DNA of 64,000 nucleotides, taken from the NCBI RefSeq assembly GCF_014202425.1, contig NZ_JACHGT010000003.1, positions 496,001 through 560,000 on the forward strand, given 5' to 3'. This document shows positions 7,973 to 15,489 of this stretch, in pieces. Position numbers and translations under genes: made by a program. Position 1 is the first letter of the stretch. Every line of letters starts with the position of its first letter. The stretch is from Phytomonospora endophytica. GTDB taxonomy: Bacteria; Actinomycetota; Actinomycetes; Mycobacteriales; Micromonosporaceae. The notes beneath the pieces are model-generated. The model was not told the DNA's origin. It was given only the letters and a program-made list of their open reading frames with translations, and made no database searches.

Positions 7973-8937
7973 GACGCGGCCGTCCCGTCGATCTCGGTCC
8001 CCGATGGGCGACCGGCGGTGATGCGGTGGGTGACGCGCGTGAGCAGCCACGAACCGTCGAGTACGCCGCCGGGCGACTCGGCGATCTCCACGACCGTGCC
8101 GGGCCGCAGCGACGGCAGCAGCACACAACGCGCGTACAGGCGGCGGGAGCGGCGGGACGCCGACGACTCGGCGGCGTCGGAGGCCGTGCTCGCCGCACTC
8201 GGCACGCGCAGCACGGGTTCGGCGTGGCGCTGGACGTCGGCGGCGGCCTCGGGAGCGTCGGCGGGCAGGAAGTCCGGGCTCGGCCGCAGTTCCTCCGGCG
8301 AGGCCGGTCCCGCTCCGACCGGGACGGTCCGCGTCGTCGGCGGGCCGTGCTCGGTAACGCGGTAGGTCAGCAGGTCGCGGCCGTGGCGCAGCGCGGTCTC
8401 GGCGCTCGCCGCCGGAGGCGCGACGGAGACGGGGCCGTCGCCGGCGACCGTGCCGACGCACCCGGCGAGGGCGGCGAGGCGTGCGAGGTGTTCGGCGGCG
8501 GTGCGCGCCTGGTCGGCGACGTATCCGGCCAGGGGCAGGTCGATCCGCAGTTCGCCGGGCGTCGCGGAGGCTTCGCCGAGCAGTGCGGTGACCACGTCGG
8601 TCGCCGTCGTGCCGGTGTATCCGGCGGCGGGCCGGGCGGCGGCGAGCGCGCCCGAGGCGTCGGTGAGGTCGACGTGGATCCAGCGTGAGTCGCGGCGGAC
8701 CCGGTGGACGGTTCCGGTCAGGACGGTCTCCTCGGCGGCGCCGCCGGTGAGTTCGAGGCCGGTGAGGGACACTTCGCCGGGATCGCCCGGTACGGCTTCG
8801 AAGCGGACGCTCGCGGGGAGCACCGCCCGGCAGCGGTTCACCTCGGGCAGCAGGCCGAGGGTGACCGAGACGGTGGCGAGCTGGGCGTCGTAGCGCAGGT
8901 CGGCGAGGGTCAGGCCGGCGGCGGGCGCGAGGCTCAT
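7969..8937 (-). CDS. Baseplate hub protein, gpD/gpP-like (322 aa)
   Basis: The ATG at 8937 shares bases with the previous stop (TGATG). The protein is beta-rich and has the layout of phage late-control D/gp44 hubs: an N-terminal barrel ('VSVTLGLLPEVNRCRAVLPASVRF...GEVSLTGLELTG'), a central helix-containing segment ('VVTALLGEA', 'AAEHLARLAALAGC'), and a C-terminal strand set ('SLRPGTVVEIAESPGGVLDGSWLLTRVTHRI'). In other tails this trimer sits between the tube and the spike. The spike gene follows immediately and overlaps it by 4 bp, which supports the assignment. Sequence similarity to named families is weak by eye, so the call leans on gene order. Confidence 0.65.
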   Translation of the reverse strand: MSLAPAAGLTLADLRYDAQLATVSVTLGLLPEVNRCRAVLPASVRFEAVPGDPGEVSLTGLELTGGAAEETVLTGTVHRVRRDSRWIHVDLTDASGALAAARPAAGYTGTTATDVVTALLGEASATPGELRIDLPLAGYVADQARTAAEHLARLAALAGCVGTVAGDGPVSVAPPAASAETALRHGRDLLTYRVTEHGPPTTRTVPVGAGPASPEELRPSPDFLPADAPEAAADVQRHAEPVLRVPSAASTASDAAESSASRRSRRLYARCVLLPSLRPGTVVEIAESPGGVLDGSWLLTRVTHRITAGRPSGTEIDGTAAS

Positions 8938-9614
8938 CAGGAACCTCCGAAGGCTTCACCGAGGGCGGTGGCCGCTTCGCCCATCACCGCCGCCGCCTCG
9001 CCCACGGCGGTCACGGGTCCGCTCAGTGGCGCGAGGAGACCCGAGGGGTCGGGCAGGCCGAGATCGGCGAGGGCGGCGAGTGCCTGCACGGCCTCGACGG
9101 CGGCCATGGCCTGGTCGACGGCTCCGGCGACCTGCCCGGCGAGTTCCCCGATGTCGTCGAGGACCCCGCCCAGGTCGCCGAAGCCGAGGTCGCCGAGTCC
9201 ACCGAGCCCGTCGAGGCCACCGAAGCCGCTGAGTTCGGCCGGCGGTGGGAGTTCGGGGCTCTCGGCGAGGTGGAGTTCGTAGCCGTAGCGGTCGGTGTGC
9301 CCGGCGACGGCGACGACGTGGAGGCGTGTGACGACGACCTTCTGGAGTTCGAGGGCGGTGGCGATGTCGGCGGCGAAGGTGAGTTCGGCGCCTTCGGCGG
9401 CGGCGGTCTGGATCCCGCCGAGGCGGTCGGCGGCGTCGGCGCCGAAGATCTCGCCGCGCAGGACGATGCGGTGGGAGGGGCGGCCGGTGCGCTGCTGGAG
9501 TTCGCCGTCGAGTCCGGTGATGGGTGTGGAGGTGTGGCCGCCGTCGAGGAGGTGCTCGATGTGCTGGACGGCGTCGAGGGTGAGGTCGCCGAGCAGGGGC
9601 GTCGGCCTGGTCAT
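8937..9614 (-). CDS. Tail protein between tube and hub genes, possible hub adaptor (225 aa)
   Basis: The ATG at 9614 overlaps the stop of the previous gene (ATGA). Residues ~1-125 are a beta-rich domain ('HRIVLRGEIFGADAADRLGGIQTAAAEGAELTF', 'VVVTRLHVVAVAGHTDRYGYELHLAE') resembling the N-terminal part of phage DNA-circularisation/gpN-type or LysM-adaptor tail proteins. Residues ~135-225 are low complexity and Gly/Ala-rich (repeated GGLDGLGGLGDLG followed by long Ala-rich helices). Such a hydrophobic tail is unusual and could insert in the tube lumen or act as a very short tape measure. No direct family match is recognised. Confidence 0.55.
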   Translation of the reverse strand: MTRPTPLLGDLTLDAVQHIEHLLDGGHTSTPITGLDGELQQRTGRPSHRIVLRGEIFGADAADRLGGIQTAAAEGAELTFAADIATALELQKVVVTRLHVVAVAGHTDRYGYELHLAESPELPPPAELSGFGGLDGLGGLGDLGFGDLGGVLDDIGELAGQVAGAVDQAMAAVEAVQALAALADLGLPDPSGLLAPLSGPVTAVGEAAAVMGEAATALGEAFGGS

Positions 9615-10882
9615 GGCGCCATCCCTCGCAGGTCGGCCTCGTCGTGGAGGACGCGGGCGAGGCGCTCGGCGAGGTCCTCGTCGTCGGCGACGAGGCGCAG
9701 GACCGGGTCGCCCGCCGCCCGCTCGTCGGGCGTCGTGGCGGGCAGCGGCGGGCCGGAGCCTTCGGCGAGGGGTGCCCACGGGCCGGTGATGAGGGTCCCG
9801 GCACGTTCGGGGGCGGTGGCGGGCTTCGGGATCGGCGTCCACGTGCCCGGCGCCGGCAGGGGCGGGGCCGAGCGGCGGGCCGTCCAGGAAGGACGGTGCC
9901 CGGCGCCCTGCTGGCGGCCGGGACGCCACGCCCGTTCGGTGTCGACGGCACCGGGGGCGGCGGGTGGTTCGGTGGCGGGGAGGACGGGCCACGGTCCCCG
10001 GCCCGGCGGCGGGTGTCCCGGTCCGGTGGCCGAGAACGGGTCGGCCGGGAAACGCGGCACGTCGAAGCCGTCCGGCTTCGGCGACCGTGTCGAGCCTTCG
10101 GCGTTCGCGGGCGTGGTGCCCACGTACCTGCCGGGCCTTCCGGGCCGGTCCGGCCGGGTGCCGGGCCCGTCCGCGGTGGACGGTTCCGCCGCCCGTGGCG
10201 CGTCGGCGGCGGATCCGGACGGGGGCGCGCCCGGCCCGGCACCCGGAGCTCTCATCGGCGCCGCCCCGAAGCGCGTGTCCTGAGTGGACGGTCCGTTCGG
10301 GACCCGCCCGTACTCCTCGCCGGGGCCGCGCCGGACTTCCCGCCCGTAGTCCTCGGGGAGCGGGCGGCGAGCCGCTCGGGCGAGCAGGTCGGCGGCGAGT
10401 TCCGCGCGGGTCTCGGTGACCGTCGCGGGTGCCAGTTCCAGGCGGGTCCAGCCGTCGTCGGCGTCCGGCGCGGCCGGTATGAGACCACGGGCGAGGTCGT
10501 CGACGGATGCCGCGCCGGCGTCGTCGAGCTGGGTGGCGGTCCATCCGGTCACGCGCAGGACGGCCAGTGCGGCCTCGGTCAGTCCGGGGCCGCCGGCGTC
10601 TTCGCGGGCGCCGGCCAAGAAGAGTGCGAGCGCCTCGACGGCGGCGTCCTCGGGATCGCGGCCCAGGGCGAGGAACCCGACCGAGCGCGCGAGGGCGTCG
10701 GCCGGGTCGGGGCAGCCTTCGGCCGCGCGGACGGCGAAGCGCCGTTGCCCGAAGCTCAGCGCCCGCAGCACCGGCCCGTCCGGGCCGTGCAGGCGCAGGC
10801 CGTCCGGGTGCTCGCCGACGGTGATCTCGTGTCCGGCGACCGTGGCGGTGCCGGTGGCGAGATCGACGCTGACCTTGGCCAT
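9611..10882 (-). CDS. Uncharacterised tail-operon protein with Pro-rich linker (423 aa)
   Basis: The ATG at 10882 follows the tube stop by 6 bases. Residues ~1-170 form a mixed domain ('GEHPDGLRLHGPDGPVLRALSFGQRRFAVRAAEGC', then helical 'DPEDAAVEALALFLAGA'), possibly akin to tail assembly chaperones. Residues ~180-340 are a long disordered Pro/Gly/Arg-rich linker. The final 30 residues (VLRLVADDEDLAERLARVLHDEADLRGMAP) form one amphipathic helix of a kind found at the C-terminus of small eCIS and phage tail proteins. It occupies the slot where a tape-measure gene normally lies but has none of the long hydrophobic helices of one. I do not recognise the family. Confidence 0.5.
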   Translation of the reverse strand: MAKVSVDLATGTATVAGHEITVGEHPDGLRLHGPDGPVLRALSFGQRRFAVRAAEGCPDPADALARSVGFLALGRDPEDAAVEALALFLAGAREDAGGPGLTEAALAVLRVTGWTATQLDDAGAASVDDLARGLIPAAPDADDGWTRLELAPATVTETRAELAADLLARAARRPLPEDYGREVRRGPGEEYGRVPNGPSTQDTRFGAAPMRAPGAGPGAPPSGSAADAPRAAEPSTADGPGTRPDRPGRPGRYVGTTPANAEGSTRSPKPDGFDVPRFPADPFSATGPGHPPPGRGPWPVLPATEPPAAPGAVDTERAWRPGRQQGAGHRPSWTARRSAPPLPAPGTWTPIPKPATAPERAGTLITGPWAPLAEGSGPPLPATTPDERAAGDPVLRLVADDEDLAERLARVLHDEADLRGMAP

Positions 10883-10888
10883 GTCCGC

Positions 10889-11278
10889 CTATCCCTGGGT
10901 GACGGTCTCGGTGACCCTGGTGGCGGTGAAGCTGTAGACGGCCTCACCGAACTCCCCGACGGCGAGGGCGAAGCCGCTCTCGGTGAGGAAGCACTCCTCG
11001 AAGCTGACGGTCAGCTTCGTCGCGCCGTGCTGGAACTCGGCGACCAGTGCGAAGGACTGGTCGACGGCGAGCTGGTTCAGCGCGTCGCTGGTGGAGGCGA
11101 CCCGCAGGCGGCCCTCGACGGAGCGGGCCCCGGCGACGACGCCGATGCGTTCGGTGCTGCCGAGCGCGTAGACGCTGGTGCGGGCCTGCTGGGTCCGGTA
11201 GTCGATGGCCCGCACCCCGTCGACCGGTGTGCCGTCGACCTGCACCTTGCTCTCTGCGGCGGCGACGATTGTCGGCAT
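10889..11278 (-). CDS. Phage tail tube protein (129 aa)
   Basis: The ATG at 11278 has an upstream AGGGGA at suitable distance. The protein is a compact beta barrel with one helix ('STSDALNQLAVDQSFALVAEF', 'TKLTVSFEECFLTESGFALAVGEFGEAVYSFTATRV'), matching the fold pattern of tail tube proteins that stack into the inner tube of contractile tails. It follows the sheath gene by 9 bases, the standard sheath-tube order. It is slightly shorter than gp19-type eCIS tubes (~145 residues) and only one tube paralogue is visible, whereas PVC- and Afp-type particles usually have two or three. Confidence 0.75.
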   Translation of the reverse strand: MPTIVAAAESKVQVDGTPVDGVRAIDYRTQQARTSVYALGSTERIGVVAGARSVEGRLRVASTSDALNQLAVDQSFALVAEFQHGATKLTVSFEECFLTESGFALAVGEFGEAVYSFTATRVTETVTQG

Positions 11279-11287
11279 GGCGTCCCC

Positions 11288-12985
11288 TTAGTTCTTGACC
11301 CGGATCGTGGCGTACACGTAGTCGATGGCCCGGACGGGGCGAACCGCGATGTCGATGCGGATGATGCCCTGGGCGAAGTCCTGCTGCGTGGAGTAGACGT
11401 CGGCGATGAACGCCGGGTCGGTTCCGTCGGTGGAGGGCACGAGCGCGCCGGCGCGTTCCATCCGTGTGAAGGTGGCGACCAGCTGGGCTTTGAGCGCGAC
11501 CCGCGCGGACTCGGTGTTGAGGCTGCCGATGAAGTTCTCGGCGATCGCCTTCGTCTCGCGCACGGCCTGGTCGGCGACCCTGGTGACCGAGATCTGGTCT
11601 CCGGTGGTGTCGATTCCCTTGAGGACGATGACGCCCCGGCCCCGGCGGTCGGCGACCACGCAGGCGTTGACGGTCGGGCCGAGGAGGACGTTGAGTTCGC
11701 TCTCGCGGTAGCCCGCCGGGGCGACGCCGAACAGCGGGACGCCTTTGAAGGTGGGCGCGTCCTGCGGGTTGAGGCGGCCGACCATTCCGGCGACGGCTCC
11801 GGCGGCACCGGCCGGGGAGACGAGGACGAAACGGCGGTTGCGGGCCACGGAGGCGTGGTCGCGGACGTCGGCGACCTTCTTCTGCTCCTCGGCGGTGACC
11901 GCGCCGAACGCGATCCTGGGCGCGCCCTGGTCGGACATCGCGACGGCGTGGGCGACCAGGGCCTGGTGGATCTGGCGGACCTGTGCGGTCGTGCGGGTCG
12001 GTTCGATCGCGGCGACGATCAGGTCGATGCGGGTGTCGTCGCCGAGCCGGTCGATGGCGGTCACGTAGGCGTCGACGCCGGGCGTGGTCCCGTCGGCGAA
12101 GGGCTGCGGGGCGGCCGTCGCGGCCGGGAGGGCGTCGCCGCCGGTGAGGGTGGTGGCGCTCCTGGCACGCAGGTAGGCGCTGCGGGTCGCGAGGACGAAC
12201 GGCAGGTACTGCTCGGAGTCGGGGTCGAGGGACAGGCCCCGGAAGGACTCCTGGAGCCCGTTCTGGTGCACGTCGATGGCGATGCCGCTCGACGGGACGG
12301 TCAGCACGACGCGCAGTCCGGTCGGGTCGGCGCCTTCGGCCGGGACGAGTACGGCCAGGACCTTGTTGGCGCCGTTCTTCACCGGGATCTCGACCGGATC
12401 GGCGTTGGGATCGAAGGTGAGGTCGAGGCCGACGGCGGTCGCGCCGGCGATGCCCGGGTCGAGTGCGACCAGGTGGCCGGACGCGCGGTTGACGGTGCCG
12501 AACAGGTCGTCGGCCTCACCGGGCGCGACCCGCAGGTCGCTGTGGGTCTCGACGACGACGCCGTCGCGCAGGACGCGCATGGTCACGCGGAGGGGCTCGC
12601 CGACGGCGTCGGTGCTCTCGCGGACCTCCACGGCCAGGTGCCCGTTGGCCCAGTCGCCGGCCGAACGGCAGCGCAACAGCACGGCGGCGGCACCGTCGCG
12701 GTTGTTGAGGGTCAGCCGCGCGGCGGCTCCCCCCAGAACCGGGGCGACGACGACTTCGCTCGCGCCGTTGCCGAGCGCGTGCACGGCTTCGGGCATCGTC
12801 ACCGCCGTGCCCGGGCCGAGCACCTCGCGGAGCTCGGCGAGTTTGGAGACGCCGACGAGTGAACCGTCGGCGGTCGGTCGGTCGACGATGCCGACCACGC
12901 CGACGATCCCGGCGGGGCTCGGCAGCGGGGGCAGGATGTCGAAGCGGGCCTCGACCCGCACTCCCGGCACGATGAGCGTGGCCAT
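11288..12985 (-). CDS. Contractile tail sheath protein (565 aa)
   Basis: The ATG at 12985 has AGAGGA 7-8 bases upstream and is the first gene of the tail operon. The N-terminus (VPGVRVEARFDILPPLPSPAGIVGVVGIVDRPTADG) and the C-terminal region ('DAPTFKGVPLFGV...NVLLGPTVNACV', 'GRGVIVLKGIDTTGD', 'ARVALKAQLVATFTRMERAGAL', and the final 'VRPVRAIDYVYATIRV') are diagnostic of the phage tail sheath family. The last segment is the strand that interlocks neighbouring subunits. The middle (~100-300) is an additional, variable beta domain facing outward. Function: outer sheath that contracts and drives the tube and spike into the target. Very reliable. Confidence 0.9.
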   Translation of the reverse strand: MATLIVPGVRVEARFDILPPLPSPAGIVGVVGIVDRPTADGSLVGVSKLAELREVLGPGTAVTMPEAVHALGNGASEVVVAPVLGGAAARLTLNNRDGAAAVLLRCRSAGDWANGHLAVEVRESTDAVGEPLRVTMRVLRDGVVVETHSDLRVAPGEADDLFGTVNRASGHLVALDPGIAGATAVGLDLTFDPNADPVEIPVKNGANKVLAVLVPAEGADPTGLRVVLTVPSSGIAIDVHQNGLQESFRGLSLDPDSEQYLPFVLATRSAYLRARSATTLTGGDALPAATAAPQPFADGTTPGVDAYVTAIDRLGDDTRIDLIVAAIEPTRTTAQVRQIHQALVAHAVAMSDQGAPRIAFGAVTAEEQKKVADVRDHASVARNRRFVLVSPAGAAGAVAGMVGRLNPQDAPTFKGVPLFGVAPAGYRESELNVLLGPTVNACVVADRRGRGVIVLKGIDTTGDQISVTRVADQAVRETKAIAENFIGSLNTESARVALKAQLVATFTRMERAGALVPSTDGTDPAFIADVYSTQQDFAQGIIRIDIAVRPVRAIDYVYATIRVKN

Positions 12986-13386
12986 CGCTTCAGTCCTCTC
13001 CGCGGGGATGCTCGGACTAGAGCGTCACTCCCGCCGAGCGGGGCGAGGATGGCGTTGTGGACAACCGGGCGGGCAGGGCCCGATGCCCGATGGGGTCGCC
13101 TCGATCAACGGATTCTGCCCCCCGGGCACTCGTACTTTCGGCCCACCCGATCCCCTGACCAGCGCTGTCGCCGAGCCGGTGCGGCTTCGCCGAAGATCGG
13201 CCGGGAGTGTGAGCGTGCATGCACCTTCCGGGCCGGGCCACGCGGGAAATCCGCTTGCCGCTCCCCCGCGGTCCTGATCTACTCCCACCGAACGCATTCA
13301 CACCAAGGCGAGGAGAACTCCGTTGCGTACAGCTCACATGTCCCACCAGGTTCCGAATTCGGCCTACCAAAAGGACATGACGCCAA
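12986..13386 (+). other. Divergent intergenic region between tail operon and ribosomal-protection gene
   Basis: This 401-base gap separates two divergently transcribed units and should hold both promoters. I see no convincing -35/-10 pair on either strand. A short hairpin CCCGC-CGA-GCGGG lies at 13029-13041, and GGCTTCGCCGAAG near 13185 can fold weakly. A purine-rich stretch GAGGAG at about 13308-13313 precedes TTG 13323 and an ATG at 13338 that open a short reading frame overlapping the start of the downstream gene (listed separately). Confidence 0.5.
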
Positions 13387-13433
13387 GTGCGCACCCTCAA
13401 CCTCGGGATCCTCGCCCACGTCGACGCCGGTAA
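13338..13433 (+). promoter_or_regulatory. Candidate leader ORF overlapping start of ribosomal-protection gene
   Basis: An ATG at 13338 (or TTG at 13323, well spaced after GAGGAG) opens a frame that ends in TAA at 13431, overlapping the first 47 bases of the GTPase gene in another frame. The peptide would be 31 residues or 36 with the TTG, ending in a Pro/Arg-rich tail (PRDPRPRRR). Inducible ribosome-protection and efflux genes often have such leader peptides, and stalling here could expose the downstream start. Only the frame and a ribosome site are visible, so this is tentative. Confidence 0.25.
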
Positions 13434-15354
13434 GACCAGCCTGACCGAGCGGCTCCTCTACGCCGCCGGAGTGATCGACGCCGTCGGCAGCGTCGATGAC
13501 GGCAGTACCCAGACCGACTCCATGGCATTGGAGCGGCAGCGCGGCATCACCATCAAGTCCGCCGTGGTGTCCTTCGCGCTGGGCGACACGACCGTCAACC
13601 TGATCGACACACCGGGGCACCCCGACTTCATCGCCGAGGTGGAACGCGTCCTGAGCGTGCTCGACGGTGCCGTCCTGGTGGTCTCGGCCGTCGAGGGCGT
13701 CCAGCCGCAGACCCGCGTGCTCATGCGGACCCTGAAACGACTGCGCATCCCCACCCTGATCTTCGTCAACAAGATCGACCGGGGCGGCGCCGATCCCGAA
13801 CGGGGCATCGCCGGCATCACCGCCAAACTCAGCCCCGCCGTCATCGCGATGGGCTCCACCGTCGCGCCCGGAAGCCGCTCGGCCCGGCACGTCCCCTTCG
13901 ACGTGCCCGACGCCGAGGTCCTCGCCGACCACGACGACGGTTTCCTCGCCGCCTGGCTCGACGGCGGCCTCACCCCCGAACGGGTCCACGGTGAACTCGC
14001 CGTCCAGACCTCGCGCTCGCTGGTCCACCCGGTCTACACCGGTTCGGCCGTCACGGGCGCGGGCGTGGAATCCCTGACCGAGGGCATCCGGACGCTGCTG
14101 CCCCCGGCGGCGGGCGACGCGCAGGCACCGGTGTCGGGCAGCGTGTTCAAGATCGAGCGCGGCCCGACCGGCGACAAGATCGCCTATGTCCGCCTCTTCA
14201 CCGGGACGGTCCGCACACGCGACCGGCTGCGCTTCGGCACCCGCGAGGAGGCGAAGGTGACCGGGATCCGGGTCTTCGCCGACGGCGGCGACGAACGCGC
14301 CGATGAGGTCCGCGCCGGCCGGATCGCGAAGCTCTGGGGCCTCGGCGATGTCCGGATCGGCGACACCGTCGGTGAGACACCGCCGGGTGCCGCCGGGCGG
14401 CGGCACTTCTCACCGCCGTCGCTGGAGACCGTCGTCGTCCCCGTCAGGGCCGCCGACAAGGGAGCCATGCACGCCGCCCTCGCCCAGCTCGCCGAACAGG
14501 ACCCGCTGATCGACCTGCGGCAGGACGACGTCCGCGGCGAGGTCTTCGTGTCGCTGTACGGGGAGGTGCAGAAGGAGGTCATCGAGGCGACCCTCGCCGA
14601 GGAGTTCGGTGTGGCGGTCACCTTCCGGGAGACCACCACCGTCCACATCGAACGGCCGGTCGGGACCGGGGAGTCACTGGAGATCATCGCCAAGGAGCCC
14701 AATCCGTTCCTGGCGACCGTCGGGCTGCGCGTCGAGGCGGGACCGCCGGGCGGCGGTGTGGACTTCCGGCTCGGCGTGGAGCTGGGTTCGATGCCGCCGT
14801 CGTTCTTCCGGGCCGTGGAGGACACCGTCCGGGAGACCCTGCTCCAGGGGATCCACGGATGGCGGGTCACCGACGTCGTCGTCACCATGACCCGCTCGGG
14901 GTACTGGGCGCGGCAGAGCCACAGCCACGGCAGTTTCGACCCGAGCATGTCGAGCACCGCCGGGGACTTCCGCAACCTCACCCCATTGGTCTTGATGGAC
15001 GCGCTGCGGAAGGCGGGAACCGAGGTGTGCGAACCGATGCACCGCTTCCACCTGGAGATCCCGGGCGACACGCTCGGGGCGGTCCTGCCCGTCCTGGCGC
15101 GACTGCGGGCCGTCCCGCAGTCCACGCTCACCCGCGGGGAGGTGTGCGAACTGGAAGGCGACATCCCGGCGGCCTCCGTGCACGACCTCGAACAGCGGCT
15201 GCCCGGGATCGCGCGCGGCGAAGGGGTGCTCGACTCGGCGTTCGACCATTACGAGCCGGTGCGCGGCGCCGTCGTGCCGGAACGGTCGCGGACCGACGGC
15301 AACCCGCTCAACCGGCGCGAGTACCTCCTGCAACTGACCAGGCGCGTCGCCTGA
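13387..15354 (+). CDS. TetM/OtrA-type ribosomal protection GTPase (655 aa)
   Basis: An EF-G-like GTPase that in characterised members removes tetracycline from the ribosome. Visible motifs: G1 AHVDAGKT (10-17), G2 RGIT (52-55), G3 DTPGH (74-78), G4 NKID (128-131), EF-G-like domains II-V, and the domain IV loop 'STAGDFRNLTPLVLMDALRKAGTEVCEPMHRF' (~residues 520-550) that enters the decoding site in TetM. Length (655) matches TetM/TetO/OtrA (~640-660). The start is GTG 13387, with AAAGGA about 11 bases upstream; the ATG at 13377 is in another frame. It is divergent from the tail operon and upstream of the toxin gene, separated from it by a strong hairpin. Whether it gives tetracycline resistance here or has another ribosome-rescue role is not shown by the sequence. 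Confidence 0.85.
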   Translation: MRTLNLGILAHVDAGKTSLTERLLYAAGVIDAVGSVDDGSTQTDSMALERQRGITIKSAVVSFALGDTTVNLIDTPGHPDFIAEVERVLSVLDGAVLVVSAVEGVQPQTRVLMRTLKRLRIPTLIFVNKIDRGGADPERGIAGITAKLSPAVIAMGSTVAPGSRSARHVPFDVPDAEVLADHDDGFLAAWLDGGLTPERVHGELAVQTSRSLVHPVYTGSAVTGAGVESLTEGIRTLLPPAAGDAQAPVSGSVFKIERGPTGDKIAYVRLFTGTVRTRDRLRFGTREEAKVTGIRVFADGGDERADEVRAGRIAKLWGLGDVRIGDTVGETPPGAAGRRHFSPPSLETVVVPVRAADKGAMHAALAQLAEQDPLIDLRQDDVRGEVFVSLYGEVQKEVIEATLAEEFGVAVTFRETTTVHIERPVGTGESLEIIAKEPNPFLATVGLRVEAGPPGGGVDFRLGVELGSMPPSFFRAVEDTVRETLLQGIHGWRVTDVVVTMTRSGYWARQSHSHGSFDPSMSSTAGDFRNLTPLVLMDALRKAGTEVCEPMHRFHLEIPGDTLGAVLPVLARLRAVPQSTLTRGEVCELEGDIPAASVHDLEQRLPGIARGEGVLDSAFDHYEPVRGAVVPERSRTDGNPLNRREYLLQLTRRVA

Positions 15355-15360
15355 GCAGGG

Positions 15361-15411
15361 CGGGACGGGCGGACGGAAGGCCCCTTGGGGCAATCCCGGT
15401 TGCCCGTCCCG
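15361..15411 (+). terminator. Compound hairpin between GTPase and toxin genes
   Basis: A 10-bp perfect outer inverted repeat (CGGGACGGGC 15361-15370 with GCCCGTCCCG 15402-15411) encloses CCCCTTGGGG (15381-15390), and an alternative stem GGGCAA/TTGCCC (15388-15393/15400-15405). It starts 7 bases after the GTPase stop and ends 79 bases before the toxin start, so it probably ends or attenuates transcription between them. There is no U tract, as is common in GC-rich actinomycetes. It also argues against TTG 15385 as the toxin start, because that codon lies inside the hairpin. Confidence 0.55.
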
Positions 15412-15489
15412 CTGCCCGTGCGCCTGCCGCACACGGGGTGTGCGATCCGACGCTTGAAGCGATCACGGCGACCGGTCGAGGAGGTCCGC

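Noticed and set aside
13185-13300. Rho-independent terminator or riboswitch in the gap before the GTPase gene
   Set aside because: Only short weak stems were found and no T run; no conserved riboswitch core recognised.
15385-15489. TTG 15385 as start of the toxin, adding 35 residues
   Set aside because: The codon lies in the GGGG of a hairpin, has no ribosome site, and the added residues are Arg/Pro-rich. GTG 15490 has GAGGAGG with ideal spacing.
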